Positions 45,201 through 55,983 of a DNA stretch of 64,000 bases are shown here, piece by piece. The stretch spans positions 1 to 64,000 of the forward strand of contig ML991839.1 of the NCBI GenBank assembly GCA_010094025.1, given 5' to 3'. The notes under the pieces were generated by a model, which searched no databases, was not told where the DNA came from, and was given only the letters and a program-made list of their open reading frames with translations. Source of the DNA: Viridothelium virens. Lineage: Eukaryota > Ascomycota > Dothideomycetes > Trypetheliales > Trypetheliaceae. Position 1 is the first letter of the stretch. Every line of letters starts with the position of its first letter. A program made the translations under genes and the position numbers.

Positions 45201-48200
45201 TATCTTACACAACTACCGCTCGCCGCATGCATCATAACTACCGAGTTTTCGTCTCAGGATCCGATGCCACTTCTATCTCCTCGGCTCTCAAGTCCCGGGC
45301 CTTGGAAAGCGAAACAACACCTATCAAGCCTATCTCAAACGCCCCGAAGAAGTCACCCCGCGTCGTATTTGTATTTACTGGCCAGGGAACTCTTTACGCG
45401 GAGCTGGGAAGATTGCTCTTTGATACTAATGCAGCTTTCCGCAGCAGGATTCACCAACTCAACCGTCTCGCGCAAAGCCAGGGCTTTCCAGGCTTCCTCG
45501 GTCTGATTGACGGATCTGTCGCCAACCTTCAGGTTGTTGGAGCGGTTGTGTCACAGCTTGTGCACGTATGCATCCAGATCGCACTCTCTGAACTCTGGAA
45601 GAGTTGGGGTGTCGAGCCTGCTGCCGTAATTGGTCATAGCTTGGGCGAGTATGCAGCCCTCTATGCCGCAGGCGTGCTCAGCGTTGCTGATACCATTTAC
45701 CTTGTGGGCACGAGGGCGGTCCTTCTGGAAAAGCGATGCACGGCTGGTACCCATGCCATGCTTGCCATCAAAGGCTCGCAGGAGGCTGTGCTTGAGATGA
45801 TCCACAAGAGTTCTGAAGGCGAGACCGACAGGAAGAAGAATTGTGAGTTGGCTTGTGCAAATCAGCCTACAGGTCACGTCGTTGCGGGGCCCGTTGATAA
45901 GATATCTAAGGTCGCTCGTGCGGCTGCAGATGTCAACATTGAGACGGTGCGGCTCGATGTTCCTTTTGCATTCCACTCGGCTCAGGTAGAGCCCATCCTC
46001 TCCGAGTTCGAACAGGCTGCGGCGCAAGGAGTGGTTTACCATCCCCCAACCGTGCCTGTTCTCTCACCACTACTGGCAAAACTTGTGCCCGTAGGTGACA
46101 GCACTACACTCAATGCTTCATACCTTACTGCTGCATGTCGAAACATGGTAGACTTCAAAGGTGCTGTTTCTGCCGCTGTCTTGGCAGATGATGCCCTAGC
46201 CGCGGCTGATCGTACCATCTGGCTCGAGATTGGACCCCACCCTGCCTGCAGTGGTATGGTCAAGGGTACACTCGGCTCGCACTCAAAGACGGTTCCAACG
46301 CTGCGCAAGCAAGTCGATGCATACAAAACGTTGGCAACAGCCCTTGAGATGCTCTATCTTTCTGGTATTGAACTTGATTGGAATGAGTATCACCGCGACT
46401 TCCCCACTGCACAAGAGGTACTTGACCTTCCGATGTATGCATGGGATTCGAACACATACTGGATTCAATATCGCAACGACTTCTGTCTAACGAAAGGAGA
46501 CGACATGATGCCACTTGCTCTTGAGGCGCCCGTTCCGGAGCGCAAGCCGGTGGGCAAGTATATTTCGCCATGTGCGCAACAGGTCGTTGAAGAGTTCCAC
46601 GGTGCGGAGGAATCCTCGCTCATTGTCGAATCTGATATCTTCGATGAGAAATTGCTGCCAGTCCTTGCCGGCCATTTGGTGAACGGGGCCCGCTTGTGTC
46701 CATCTGTAAGTCTCATTCTGAAATGCCTCCTCGATATCCGTGGATATTTACTGACGCTTCTGCGACCACACTTAGTCCATGTACGCCGATCTTGTCTTGA
46801 CTATGGCAAAATATATGGTGCTCGAAAGCCCTAACAAGCTCCCAATCGCTACCACTGGCCTTGAGGTATTTAATGTCAGGATCGACAACCCCCTCATTGC
46901 TCGGACTACCGAAACTACTCACCGATTCCGTGCCTCGGCCACGGTAGAATGGCATACCAATGTCATTTCCTTTTCCATCTTCAGCGTCGATGGCTCCGGA
47001 AAACGTACCGCCTCCCACGCGAAACTTGATGTACGTATTACTCCTGAACAACATTGGTCCGACGAGTGGAAGCGCAACACGCATCTCATCACATCACGCA
47101 TCGAGGCGCTGGCTGAAAGCAAGGAGAGCCACACCATCAAACGTGGAATGGCGTACAAGATATTTGGCGCCCTGGTTGAGTATGGCAGTGAGTATCAAGG
47201 CATGGCAGAGGTTGTCATGGACAGCAAGCGTCTAGAAGCGTATTCGACGGTCCAATTCCAGGTTGGACAGCAGGGATTCCTGGTTAATCCAAAGTGGATT
47301 GATAGCGTTGGAGGCGTGGCTGGCTTCATCATGAACGCCAACGATGCTGTCGACAGCCGGACGCAGGTGTTTATTAATCACGGATGGGAGAGAATGCGGA
47401 TTGCAGAACCACTTGAAGAAGGCAAAACCTATCGGGCGTACAATCGCATGCAGTTGGTTGAGAAGACGACCTACGCTGGGGATACATACATTCTAGAGGG
47501 CGACCGGATCGTGGCTATCTTCGAGGGCGTGACGGTATGTTTTCTTGAATTCCCCTTGTCTGTGCTTGTTATATGAACGCTTTCTTCCTCGCTGGCGATG
47601 ACATGTGGATGTTTTACTGACCTATCCCTAGTTCCAAGGCGTCCCTCGTCGTGCACTTGATCACCTTCTCCCGGGCAAGACAAGTCCAGCGAGTGCAAGA
47701 CCGGTCCCACCGAGTCAACCAGCTCCACAGGTTCAGGCAAAGGCAGCAGCACCGAAACCCAAAAGCCACGTATCTGCACCCGCGCTGCAGCCAAAAACCA
47801 AAACTGCAGAAACATCATCCGGTGTTCTTGGCCGAATTCTGGCTCTCATTGGCGAAGAGATCGGCGTTACACAATCCGAACTTAAGCCAGAGGTTGATTT
47901 CATGGAACTGGGAATCGACTCGCTGCTCTCACTGACGATCACGGGAAAGATACGCGAAGAGCTCGGGTTGGAATTTCCTACTTCACTCTTCATTGATCAC
48001 CCAACCGTTGGAGATCTACGAGCTTTGATCGGTGGTGGAGGCGATGGTTTGGTCGTATCGGGCTCCAGCTCCAGTAGCGATGACGAGAGTGAGGAAACAC
48101 AACTTACTAGTGCTTCAGGTGAACAGGATCCACAAGTCCAGGATGATTCTTCCAGTCGCACTCGTGCTGCCCTCATCTTGAGGCAAATCATTTCCGAGGA

Positions 48201-49383
48201 AACTCGCGTTGGCATTGATGAGCTGACAGCATCGACAAGTCTTGTCGACATTGGGGTGGACTCTCTACTGAGCTTGACCATTACCGGAAAATTGCAGGAG
48301 CTCTTGAACGTGGACATTCCTTCGAGCACTTTCATGGAGTGCGACTCTCTGCAGGAAATCGAGGATGCTGTATGCAAGGAACTTGGGCTCCCAAAAGTGA
48401 CCGCGAAGAAGCCTGAGCCAGCCAAGAGCCATCCTGCGACATCGAACACACTAGCAAACTGTAACGGGCCAAACCCACAGATCCGATCATCGCAGCAAAG
48501 CAGTCAAAGTCAGGATACCGCCGATTCTTCCCTCCCGCAAGCAAGCTCGATCTTGCTCTCAGGCTCGCCACAAACTGCCCGACTGATCGTCTTCCTCTTC
48601 CCTGACGGCTCTGGTTCAGCGTCTTCGTACGCTGCGCTAGCACCCGCTATTGATACCAGCAGCATCGCCGTCTACGGATTAAACTGCCCATGGCGCAAGA
48701 GCGGAGCCGAGATGACTCGCCTGGGCCTCACAATGTCCACGATGGTCTCGAGATATGTGGCTGAGGTAAGACGACTTGTACAACAAACCACAAAAGCACG
48801 AGGGAAAGCCATTCCCGTTGCCGTAGGTGGATGGTCAGCCGGGGGCATTCTGGCTGTCGAAGCCATACGACAATTGCAACAGCACCAAGACGGCGACCAA
48901 ATGATAAAAGTTAGCCAGTTACTCCTTTTCGATTCTCCCAACCCAATCGGCCTACAGAATCCGCCTCAACGAATGTACGATTTCTTCGACACATTAGGCA
49001 TCTTTGGCGGTGGTGGCGGCGATAAGGCTAAATCTAAGACGCCCGAGTGGCTTCGTCAGCATTTTGATGCGTTCCTTCGCATCTTGGACGATTACGAGCC
49101 AACTCCTCTTCCCGATGCACCGGCTTCACTAATTGTGTACGCGAAAGATGGAGTGTGCAAGGACCCTAACGGGCCGAAGATGGAGACGCGGCCAGACGAT
49201 CCTCGGGAGATGCTGTGGCTGTTGAACAACAGAACAGACTTCTCGGCGGAAGGCTGGGCGAGTGTCTTGGGTCGGGGGAAGCTGAATGTGAAGGTATTGG
49301 AGGAGGTTAATCATTTTACTCTTATGGACCCGGGGCCAAAGATGAAAGAGGCGGGTCATATTGTCACGAAATTTCTTTCTTAG
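42287..49383 (+). CDS. Non-reducing polyketide synthase 2 (SAT-KS-MAT-PT-ACP-ACP-TE)
   Basis: Exons 42287-42603, 42688-42982, 43040-44049, 44129-44322, 44397-46705, 46776-47534 and 47632-49383 give about 2211 residues. The 57-nt intron 42983-43039 is in frame and inferred from alignment with PKS 1. Catalytic positions: SAT Cys about 127 (GPCTGG), KS Cys about 557 (DTACSSS) with HGTGT and NIGHA, MAT Ser about 1020 (GHSLGE), product-template His about 1365 (GHLVNG), ACP Ser about 1725 (GIDSLL) and 1839 (GVDSLL), and thioesterase Ser about 2030 (GWSAGG), with an EVNHF His near the end. A Pro/Ala/Lys-rich linker precedes the ACPs. It has the same architecture as PKS 1 but is clearly diverged, and some introns are shared while others are not. 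Both look functional. It may make a second aromatic unit or a variant of the first. Neighbours are the EthD gene and the pseudo-methyltransferase. Confidence 0.93.
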
Positions 49384-51337
49384 GACGTTAAAGGGCATCT
49401 GTAATGATTTGGCGAGGAAAGTTTGAGAATTTAGAACGATAGACTCTGGTCAGTCAAAGATTGACTAGGTTTGGAAAGGCATAGATTGTGGGTAGTGTTT
49501 TTCTGAGCGACACAAGGTTTTCTGTTTTCAGTGGTATCGGCGTCAAGAACATTGCCTGGTTCTATAGACTAGGAATATGGAATTCATTTAAAGATCTTTT
49601 TTATTCAAACCTTCAGTACAGAACGATAAACGTGATGTAGCAATTCAGATGGAGTACATAGCTTGGTAGGGAGATATCCAACCAGTTTCTCAAGCTACCT
49701 TACCCAGTATGCCCACTGCTACAGCAACGCTCACGTGACCAGCGGTAGGCTACACCATCCAGGTTCCTTCCGTACTAAGGTATCAACAAAGAAGGATATA
49801 TCCTACCAAACATCGCGCGTGGGGAAAGACCTTTCGTCATGAAACATAATGGAAGACTACAATATGCCAGCTGCAAAGGCGTTGTACCACTCTGAAGCGG
49901 CTCAGTCCAGAAAGCGTGGACGGACAAACAGCAACCCCATGGAGAATGGATTCGATCTAGCGACGGAGGACCGCCACGGTGTTTCGGCGACTAGAGTACA
50001 AGGACGACCAAGCAAGACGGATCTCTCTCCCAGCTCCCGAAGAGATACTGGTTAAGTCATACGCCTACGCAAGATTGCGCGTCGCATCCGCGAGCTACGA
50101 AGATCGCTGGATGAAAAGCCAACCTTTCAATAGCTTTGGAGACATTCTTGAATCAATGGCAATATGAGAAGATTCTCAGTGTACAATCATCGCCCAACAA
50201 TCCACGAGGTTCATATCAGAGCGACCAGCATCCCCGCCGAAAAATCAACCGTCCAGTACGGTGGCCCCAGGAGGAGAGACGCTACCTCGAGGTGATTCGT
50301 AATCCATGTTAAGAACTTTCGCGACGTGGGTACCGGAATTTGAATGTTACCCTGTAAGTGGAAGTCATTCGGTCACCCATCTGGTTGTACTCGTGTATGC
50401 TGACGCGTGTAGGGCTCTTTTGGCGTCACGCGATAGATACGAGTACGCGCGCGGATTCCGATGGTTGGCAAGTCAGCTGATTAGGTAGATATAGGTGCCT
50501 TTAGGTACCTAACCTAGAGGTATCTTAAGGTACGGTACCTAGTAGCTAATTGACCAGATCGCGCCCATCGAACACACTTTGTCAAGCGCCACCCTGTGAT
50601 TTTTTGTCCGGAGTCAAACACTTCTGAATCCAAGATAGAGAACGTCCCAGTCTTTTCAGTTTTAGAACGACTAGTACCCACCTGCATGTATTCGTTCTAA
50701 AGGAAACGGATAGCTCCTTGTCGTTAAGCAACCACTTCTCTGTCCCCAACTAAACCTCTCCGCAGTCGACGGATGCCTGATATCTAGGTACCATTGAAGC
50801 AACCCCACGTAATCTTTGGCTCATGCATGACCGCTTATCGGGATACGTGAAAGGGATAAGCGCTCTCGATGAGATGGAGGCTAGCAAGGTGCATTATTTT
50901 AGGATGACCGAAGACATTGGTTGAAGTCGATACGGTCTGACTTGTCATTAAGTGTTAGGTACGAAGCATTGTTTGTCGTAAGTTGAAAACCTCCACTCGT
51001 CCACAATCCTCCAAACCCCCAGAAGTAGTCGCCCACGTACTCAGGCCTTGAGGGGTGTCAGAGCATTAGACAGATGGATAACAACTCGAAATTCGGCTCC
51101 GAAGTAACATCTACAGGCGGTGGGTAATGAAAATTTGCTGACGTGCTTGATAATGTCTGAAACTTTTTGAAAGTATCAAGCTTCTAAACGATCTATATGT
51201 AGCCTTGCGGCCATCTATGCCTGGCTCAACCCCATTCTAACTTTGCGCCTTGACACCGGGCTCTTCCATGGAGATCCGCTCTATTGCCAAGCCTAGTCGT
51301 TTTAACGTCACATATGCGCCTTAATGCTTTTCTAAAC
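49384..51337. other. Convergent 2-kb region between NR-PKS 2 and third regulator
   Basis: No convincing gene. Two short overlapping open frames at 49849-50167 in different phases look faintly protein-like but have no recognised domain. A tract around 50480-50540 is built of GGTACCT/AGGTA-like words with many local inverted repeats, similar in kind to 7370-7490. The rest is unremarkable. Confidence 0.4.
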
Positions 51338-53991
51338 TCAGGAAACTCCTGACCTATAATGGGTATCCTCGTCTTGGTCTCGACTCCCTTCTGTCCGTGG
51401 TCTCTTTCTCCACCGCGTCGTCGTACGCTCTGGCACACTCTGCGCCTGTTGCTGCAGCTGCACGTCTGCCTGTCCTTGGCTCCCATCCCACATAGCAGGA
51501 CTCGACGTTCCCATTTGGTTCAAGAATTGCGAGATGTCGAATGGGGTATCCGGAATCGTGGGTGTTGGGGCGATGGATGAGGTGTTTGACGAATTATTTG
51601 TGTTCGCCATTGATGCTGCTGAAGACCACACCGAATCTGTTGGCAGAGTCCATGAAGATCTCGAAGATGGGGGAGCTAGACCGAGGTTGAATGGAGAGAC
51701 GCCGCTGTTGTAGAGGTTGAGATTTGGCAAGCCCATGGCATTTGACGAGGCATCGAGGAGCATCGGAGAGGTCTGGGCAAGTAGCGGCTCCGACGTGTAC
51801 ACATCGCCGTCACCAGTAGCATCGGCAAGGCTTGTATCGGTCGGACCAACGATCGCACGGATGATATCCACGAGATGCTGCGTGATCCGGCCAACTCGAG
51901 TGCCATAGGCATCCATCCTTCCACGCGTTGAGGTCGGCGGTGGTGCATTCCGGAAGCAGAGAAGCAGGGCTTCAAGCAATGAGATGTCTTCATTGATTTC
52001 TTGCTGTCCCTCATCGTTCTGAGATGCAGGTGATGTAGATGGTGACTTTGTGCCACCCGATCCTATACCGAGAATGTGCTTTGCAAGCACGAAGAGTGCT
52101 GCAGTGGGGAATACGCTTGTGAGTCGGTGAAGTGGCAGTGGCGCCGAGATCGGGGCCTGACCGAGACTGGAGCTCGCGGGTGTCAAAGGTGCAGTCCGCT
52201 GCATCGGGTCGGTAATAGATGAAGGTGACGAGGCGGAAGATGATTGCGGTCGGACTTCTGGGGGTGTGAAAGCTGAGGTGCTGAGCAGGCGATCTAATCG
52301 CTCTGTCAATGCCTCATTCAGATGATGGTAGCAGGATGTAGCCACAAGAAGACAGCTAAGGCGGGCATCATATAAGACTTGTGCAGGGATGGGGCAAGCT
52401 CCATCACTGGAGCTGTCAGTTTTTAATGCTCGGATGCGCGTGCCAAGGAAAGACAGATGCAGTGAGACTTCGTCCACGGTGCTGGGTCTAGTAGATGAGG
52501 GAATTTTGTGTGTTTGTGACCATGCTTTCAATTTCTGCTGCAAGCGGGCGAGCGCAATCGGTCGTTCAGCCGTAGAAACTTCAATTGTACTTGCAGGGCA
52601 GAGCAGGCCATGAAATTGATCCTGCATCTTGGCCAGCTCCCAATGAGGTGCGTGAGCGTGAGGCTGGCTCGACAGGGCTCCCTGAGCCTGTGTAGCAGAG
52701 GTGGTGGCTGGACGACCTTCGGAGTAGTCGTTAGGAAGCCAGCTGAGCGCTCCAGATGCTGTAGTTGAGTACCTGTCTCGAATGTAGAGGGACCTGAACA
52801 CTTTGAGTCGCTCGTCTGTCTCGCCGGCTGAAAGATTCGAAGGGGCAAATCCGTAGCCTGCCTGCTGTAGACCCGTGGTTTTTGCCAGCATGCACGCCTG
52901 GGCGAACATGGAGTCGCCGAGAGTTTCATTATGATATTGCTGTGCGAGGAGGCTCTAAAGGACAATCAACGGCGTTAGTTAAGTTCCACAAACGATAGTG
53001 CCAAGTCAAGTGAGATCGGCCATGGCAAGACGGTCGGTAAACTTACGAGAAGAGCCAAGGCCTGCACGTTGACGAGGCGTTGGGACATAAAGAAACTTGG
53101 CTTCCTCGCAGCAACGTGTGCTGCCTGGAGAATGGGTCGCACGAAGGGGTCGTCGCTATGGACTGGATGCTCAGCACCAAGCGTAAGGAGGATTATGAGA
53201 TTAAAGCATAAGGCCCACGGTTCGGATGTAGGGCTGGATGGGTCTTTGTAGACGCGTTCGACTGCCTCGTAGACGCTTTCGCGAGAGAAGATATCTGTGG
53301 CGTAGTCGGCTTGTTTGAGGAAACTGTCCAACATGACGGAGAGAAATTGTCTAGGCGGTAAGCAGATGGTATCCTGCTGTCCTGGTCTGGACCCGAAGTC
53401 CAGGCTGTTGTCGGTCCCTGTATCGAGCAGCATCTTGTTAAGCAGACCGCCAACGACCTCGACATGGTTGCCAACATGCGAGCTCAAGTCGGCTGCAAAG
53501 TCGCGACATAGTGCGACGGGCGTCCATGGGCCATGGTATCTTTCAATCAGCGTGTCGCCGTCTCGAACAACATGGCCAGGGGTGGTGGGCGGGGTGGTCA
53601 AAGGTACTTTGTCGTCGAAGTTGTTTGGAACTCGGTCTACTGATGCGGATTCCCCCTCGACGTCGAGCTTCCGCCGTTCGCCAATATTCGACTCCTTGAA
53701 CATAGCCGTCAAAGAAGACAATTCCCCCTGCATTGTGATCAGGCGATCTTGAATGTCGTCGAAATTCTGGCATCTGCACATCATCCACGTGAGACATTTG
53801 CCGACGTCATACTCCGATGGTAGAGTCAGATTCACTTACAGCACTTTGACATGGTTCACTCTCTTGGGAGGTGAGGAGTAGACGCATTCGACTTGATCGC
53901 GGTAACAGCTGCTGCATTGTGGCTTTTCCCTCCTACATCGGATCTTGCGGGTGCGGCAGCTGTTGCAAGCGCCATCGTGGGCTGTCCAGTT
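51338..53991 (-). CDS. Zn2Cys6 transcription factor 3 (5' exon not located)
   Basis: Three exons are firm on the minus strand: 53991-53840, 53773-53047 and 52954-51338, with matching phases. The first carries a Zn2Cys6 cluster (GACNSCRTRKIRC followed by PQCSSCYRDQVEC, spacing x2-x6-x6-x2-x6) near its beginning. A short coiled region follows (DIQDRLITMQGELSSL). The middle is the fungal-specific regulatory domain (for example ADYATDIFSRESVYEAV and GDSMFAQACMLAKTTGLQQ), and the C-terminal third is rich in Ser/Thr/Pro with an acidic, glutamine-rich tail. The exon at 53991 starts at an acceptor (CTCTAG), and a stop lies just upstream in frame, so a further 5' exon with the ATG must lie beyond it. 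I could not fix that exon. Total length exceeds 830 residues. It borders the prenyltransferase divergently and may control it, or it may be a general regulator outside the cluster. Confidence 0.82.
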
Positions 53992-54978
53992 CTAGAGACA
54001 GAGCACGTTAGCATTTTCTTTGTCGACCTCAACATCGAGTGCCCTCTTGCATACGATGGCTAGCGCTTGGGGTGTGCTCTTTTCGGGACTTGATTCCCGG
54101 GGTGCTTGGTTGTCGATCGACACGACACCCCACTGAGATCGGTCGTCCCTGGGCAGACCCAGGCTTTCCAAAACATGGGTTGGCCAATGGAGAGCCTTTC
54201 ATCCTTTGACAGACGTCTACTGAGGATGGTTGACGTGACCATCGCATGGCAGAGTGGACTTTTCTTTGCGCAGTATTGGAGAGACAGAGAGTGTGTAGCA
54301 CGGGTACGAGGAGCGGTGGGACTGACTGAATCACTTGCCTCTTTCTTGGACGTGCCCGCCATCGAACTCTAATAGCGGATGTGGGTCTCCTTGCTCATAG
54401 GCCTGGTCGTTGCTTGACTTAGGTCTTCCCCAGTCTGCTCGTCGGGTTGCTCAATTGCGGATCAAGCTGAGGGTTCGCGGGGTCGACGGCAGCATTAAAC
54501 AGCAACGATGGTCACACAGCAATACAGATTCGAAAGAGTATTTGAGCTTAACAATGCACATTAGGAAGTCTGCCCGCCTTATCAACATTGGCTGCCCACG
54601 TTTACGACCCAGGCTGACTGACTAAGGCTTCCTGCCGCATGGACATCGCATTTCGTACCGTCACCCTCGTGGGAGTGAGACAACGCCACCAACAATAAGA
54701 AACGAGCCCGAAATGGGATCAACGATTGAGCGGAGAGGGTCCAAGCGTCAGACTCTCGTCCATGCAGGGTCTGGTGGATCCGGTCAGACGGTGGGCACGC
54801 ACGCATGGACCCATGGTATGGTGGAGCGGGTGGAGTGGGTGGCTTTTTTGCAGAGCAGAGTAAGATGACGCCATGCTAGTGCGATGAGTAGCGTACCCTC
54901 CCAGACGGGACAGTGGAACCATAGGAGCGGTCAACGACCTGGAGCTGGATCTGCCAGGTGGGACCCTAGAAGCTGCGG

Positions 54979-55055
54979 AGGTGAGCCAGAGTCAGAGCGC
55001 GAGCCAGCATCAGAGTCAGAGCCAATGCCAGAATCAGACCCTGATCCGGACGAGA
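54979..55055. repeat. Imperfect CAGAGTC/CAGAGC low-complexity repeat
   Basis: Repeated 6-7-bp words (cagagtc, cagagc, cagaatc) run for about 75 bases. In frame they read as alternating acidic and serine residues, but without any domain context. Confidence 0.6.
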
Positions 55056-55528
55056 GCTGCGTCGGCCGCCTAAATTTGGAAAATGGCCCACCATATTTGA
55101 GTCGCGTAGATGATGATGAATCGGTGTATCTAATCTCTTCTCCAAACAGAGACATTTAGCCTAAATTTCTGGGCCAGTGAGGAAGATGAGAAATGCGTGA
55201 AATGCGTGAGATTCGTGAAATATCTACCTAGGTAGGAGAATCGCCCAACTGCTCATTATAGAGACCATATCGTACACTTACTATAGGATGGTGATAACAC
55301 CCAAAATTGGTACCTTGAGATGAATGTAATTTCCTTCTCAGTCTTCACCAAAATAGCCTCTCGAGCAGTGCATTTGTGCGCAGGTGTGTTTTCACCGGTG
55401 CCCAGTTGAGCGGGTATCGCCCGAGCATCGTACTCCATAGGTACTCTAGAATATAGTATTTCCCAGTTGAGAAGGTAGAGCTCATCGCACATGGTTATCA
55501 CGTTTCTTTCTTTTATTTGCTTTTTCTC

Positions 55529-55549
55529 TTTTTTTTTTTTTTTTTTTTT
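55529..55549. repeat. Poly-T tract (21 bp)
   Basis: Twenty-one consecutive T residues follow a longer pyrimidine-rich stretch. Such tracts are common in fungal promoters and may exclude nucleosomes. Confidence 0.9.
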
Positions 55550-55665
55550 CGAAAAGCAGCACTACACACACACGGAATCTCGCGAGCGCGTGCATCTACG
55601 GGCTGATGTCGGCAAACACGCACCTACGATTTATCTGAAGGCGAAGTGAGAAGCACGGTGCGAGA

Positions 55666-55676
55666 TCGGCGGCCGA
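55666..55676. promoter_or_regulatory. Candidate AflR-type operator TCG-N5-CGA
   Basis: TCGGCGGCCGA is a perfect TCG-N5-CGA site about 310 bases before the prenyltransferase start. If bound by the AflR-type regulator, it would tie the prenyltransferase to the cluster. Confidence 0.35.
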
Positions 55677-55983
55677 AAGCCGACTTGCGCCCTGCACTGG
55701 CGGACGTTGGGACGGCTGGTAGCACATATCGTGGGAATATTAAGTAAGACTCCCAGGCTTCCTTTCAGCCCCCAACCGGGTCCCGAAAACCGAAAATGGT
55801 TTCAATATTGTAGATGACAGGATCGTTAAAAAGTTACGGTTCGTCTCCATGAGAATGTACCTTCTCTGTGAATCAGGTAGAGTTGAAGAAGAGCTTTCCT
55901 CACCTGGTTTTACGAAAGAATACCCCAATTTCTGATTTTTCTCTCTCTCGACCTTATACAACTCCCACAGTCAGGTAGCAAAG

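Larger units (their letters stand above)
53992..55983. promoter_or_regulatory. 2-kb divergent region between regulator 3 and prenyltransferase
   Basis: The first about 350 bases must contain the missing first exon of the regulator, though I cannot place it. Beyond that are a low-complexity CAGAGTC-type repeat (54979-55055), a 21-bp poly-T tract (55529-55549), a perfect AflR-type site (55666-55676) and the pyrimidine-rich prenyltransferase leader (about 55935-55970). No other gene is seen. Confidence 0.45.

Noticed and set aside
49849-50167. Two short open frames in different phases after NR-PKS 2
   Set aside because: They need a frameshift to join, have no domain and no neighbouring exon with matching splice sites.
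51359-53752. Plus-strand open frames opposite the third regulator
   Set aside because: They are antisense shadows of the clearly coding minus-strand gene.
54060-54362. Minus-strand frame of 100 codons upstream of the third regulator, considered as its first exon
   Set aside because: It ends in a stop before the zinc-cluster exon and no in-frame donor joins it in the required phase.
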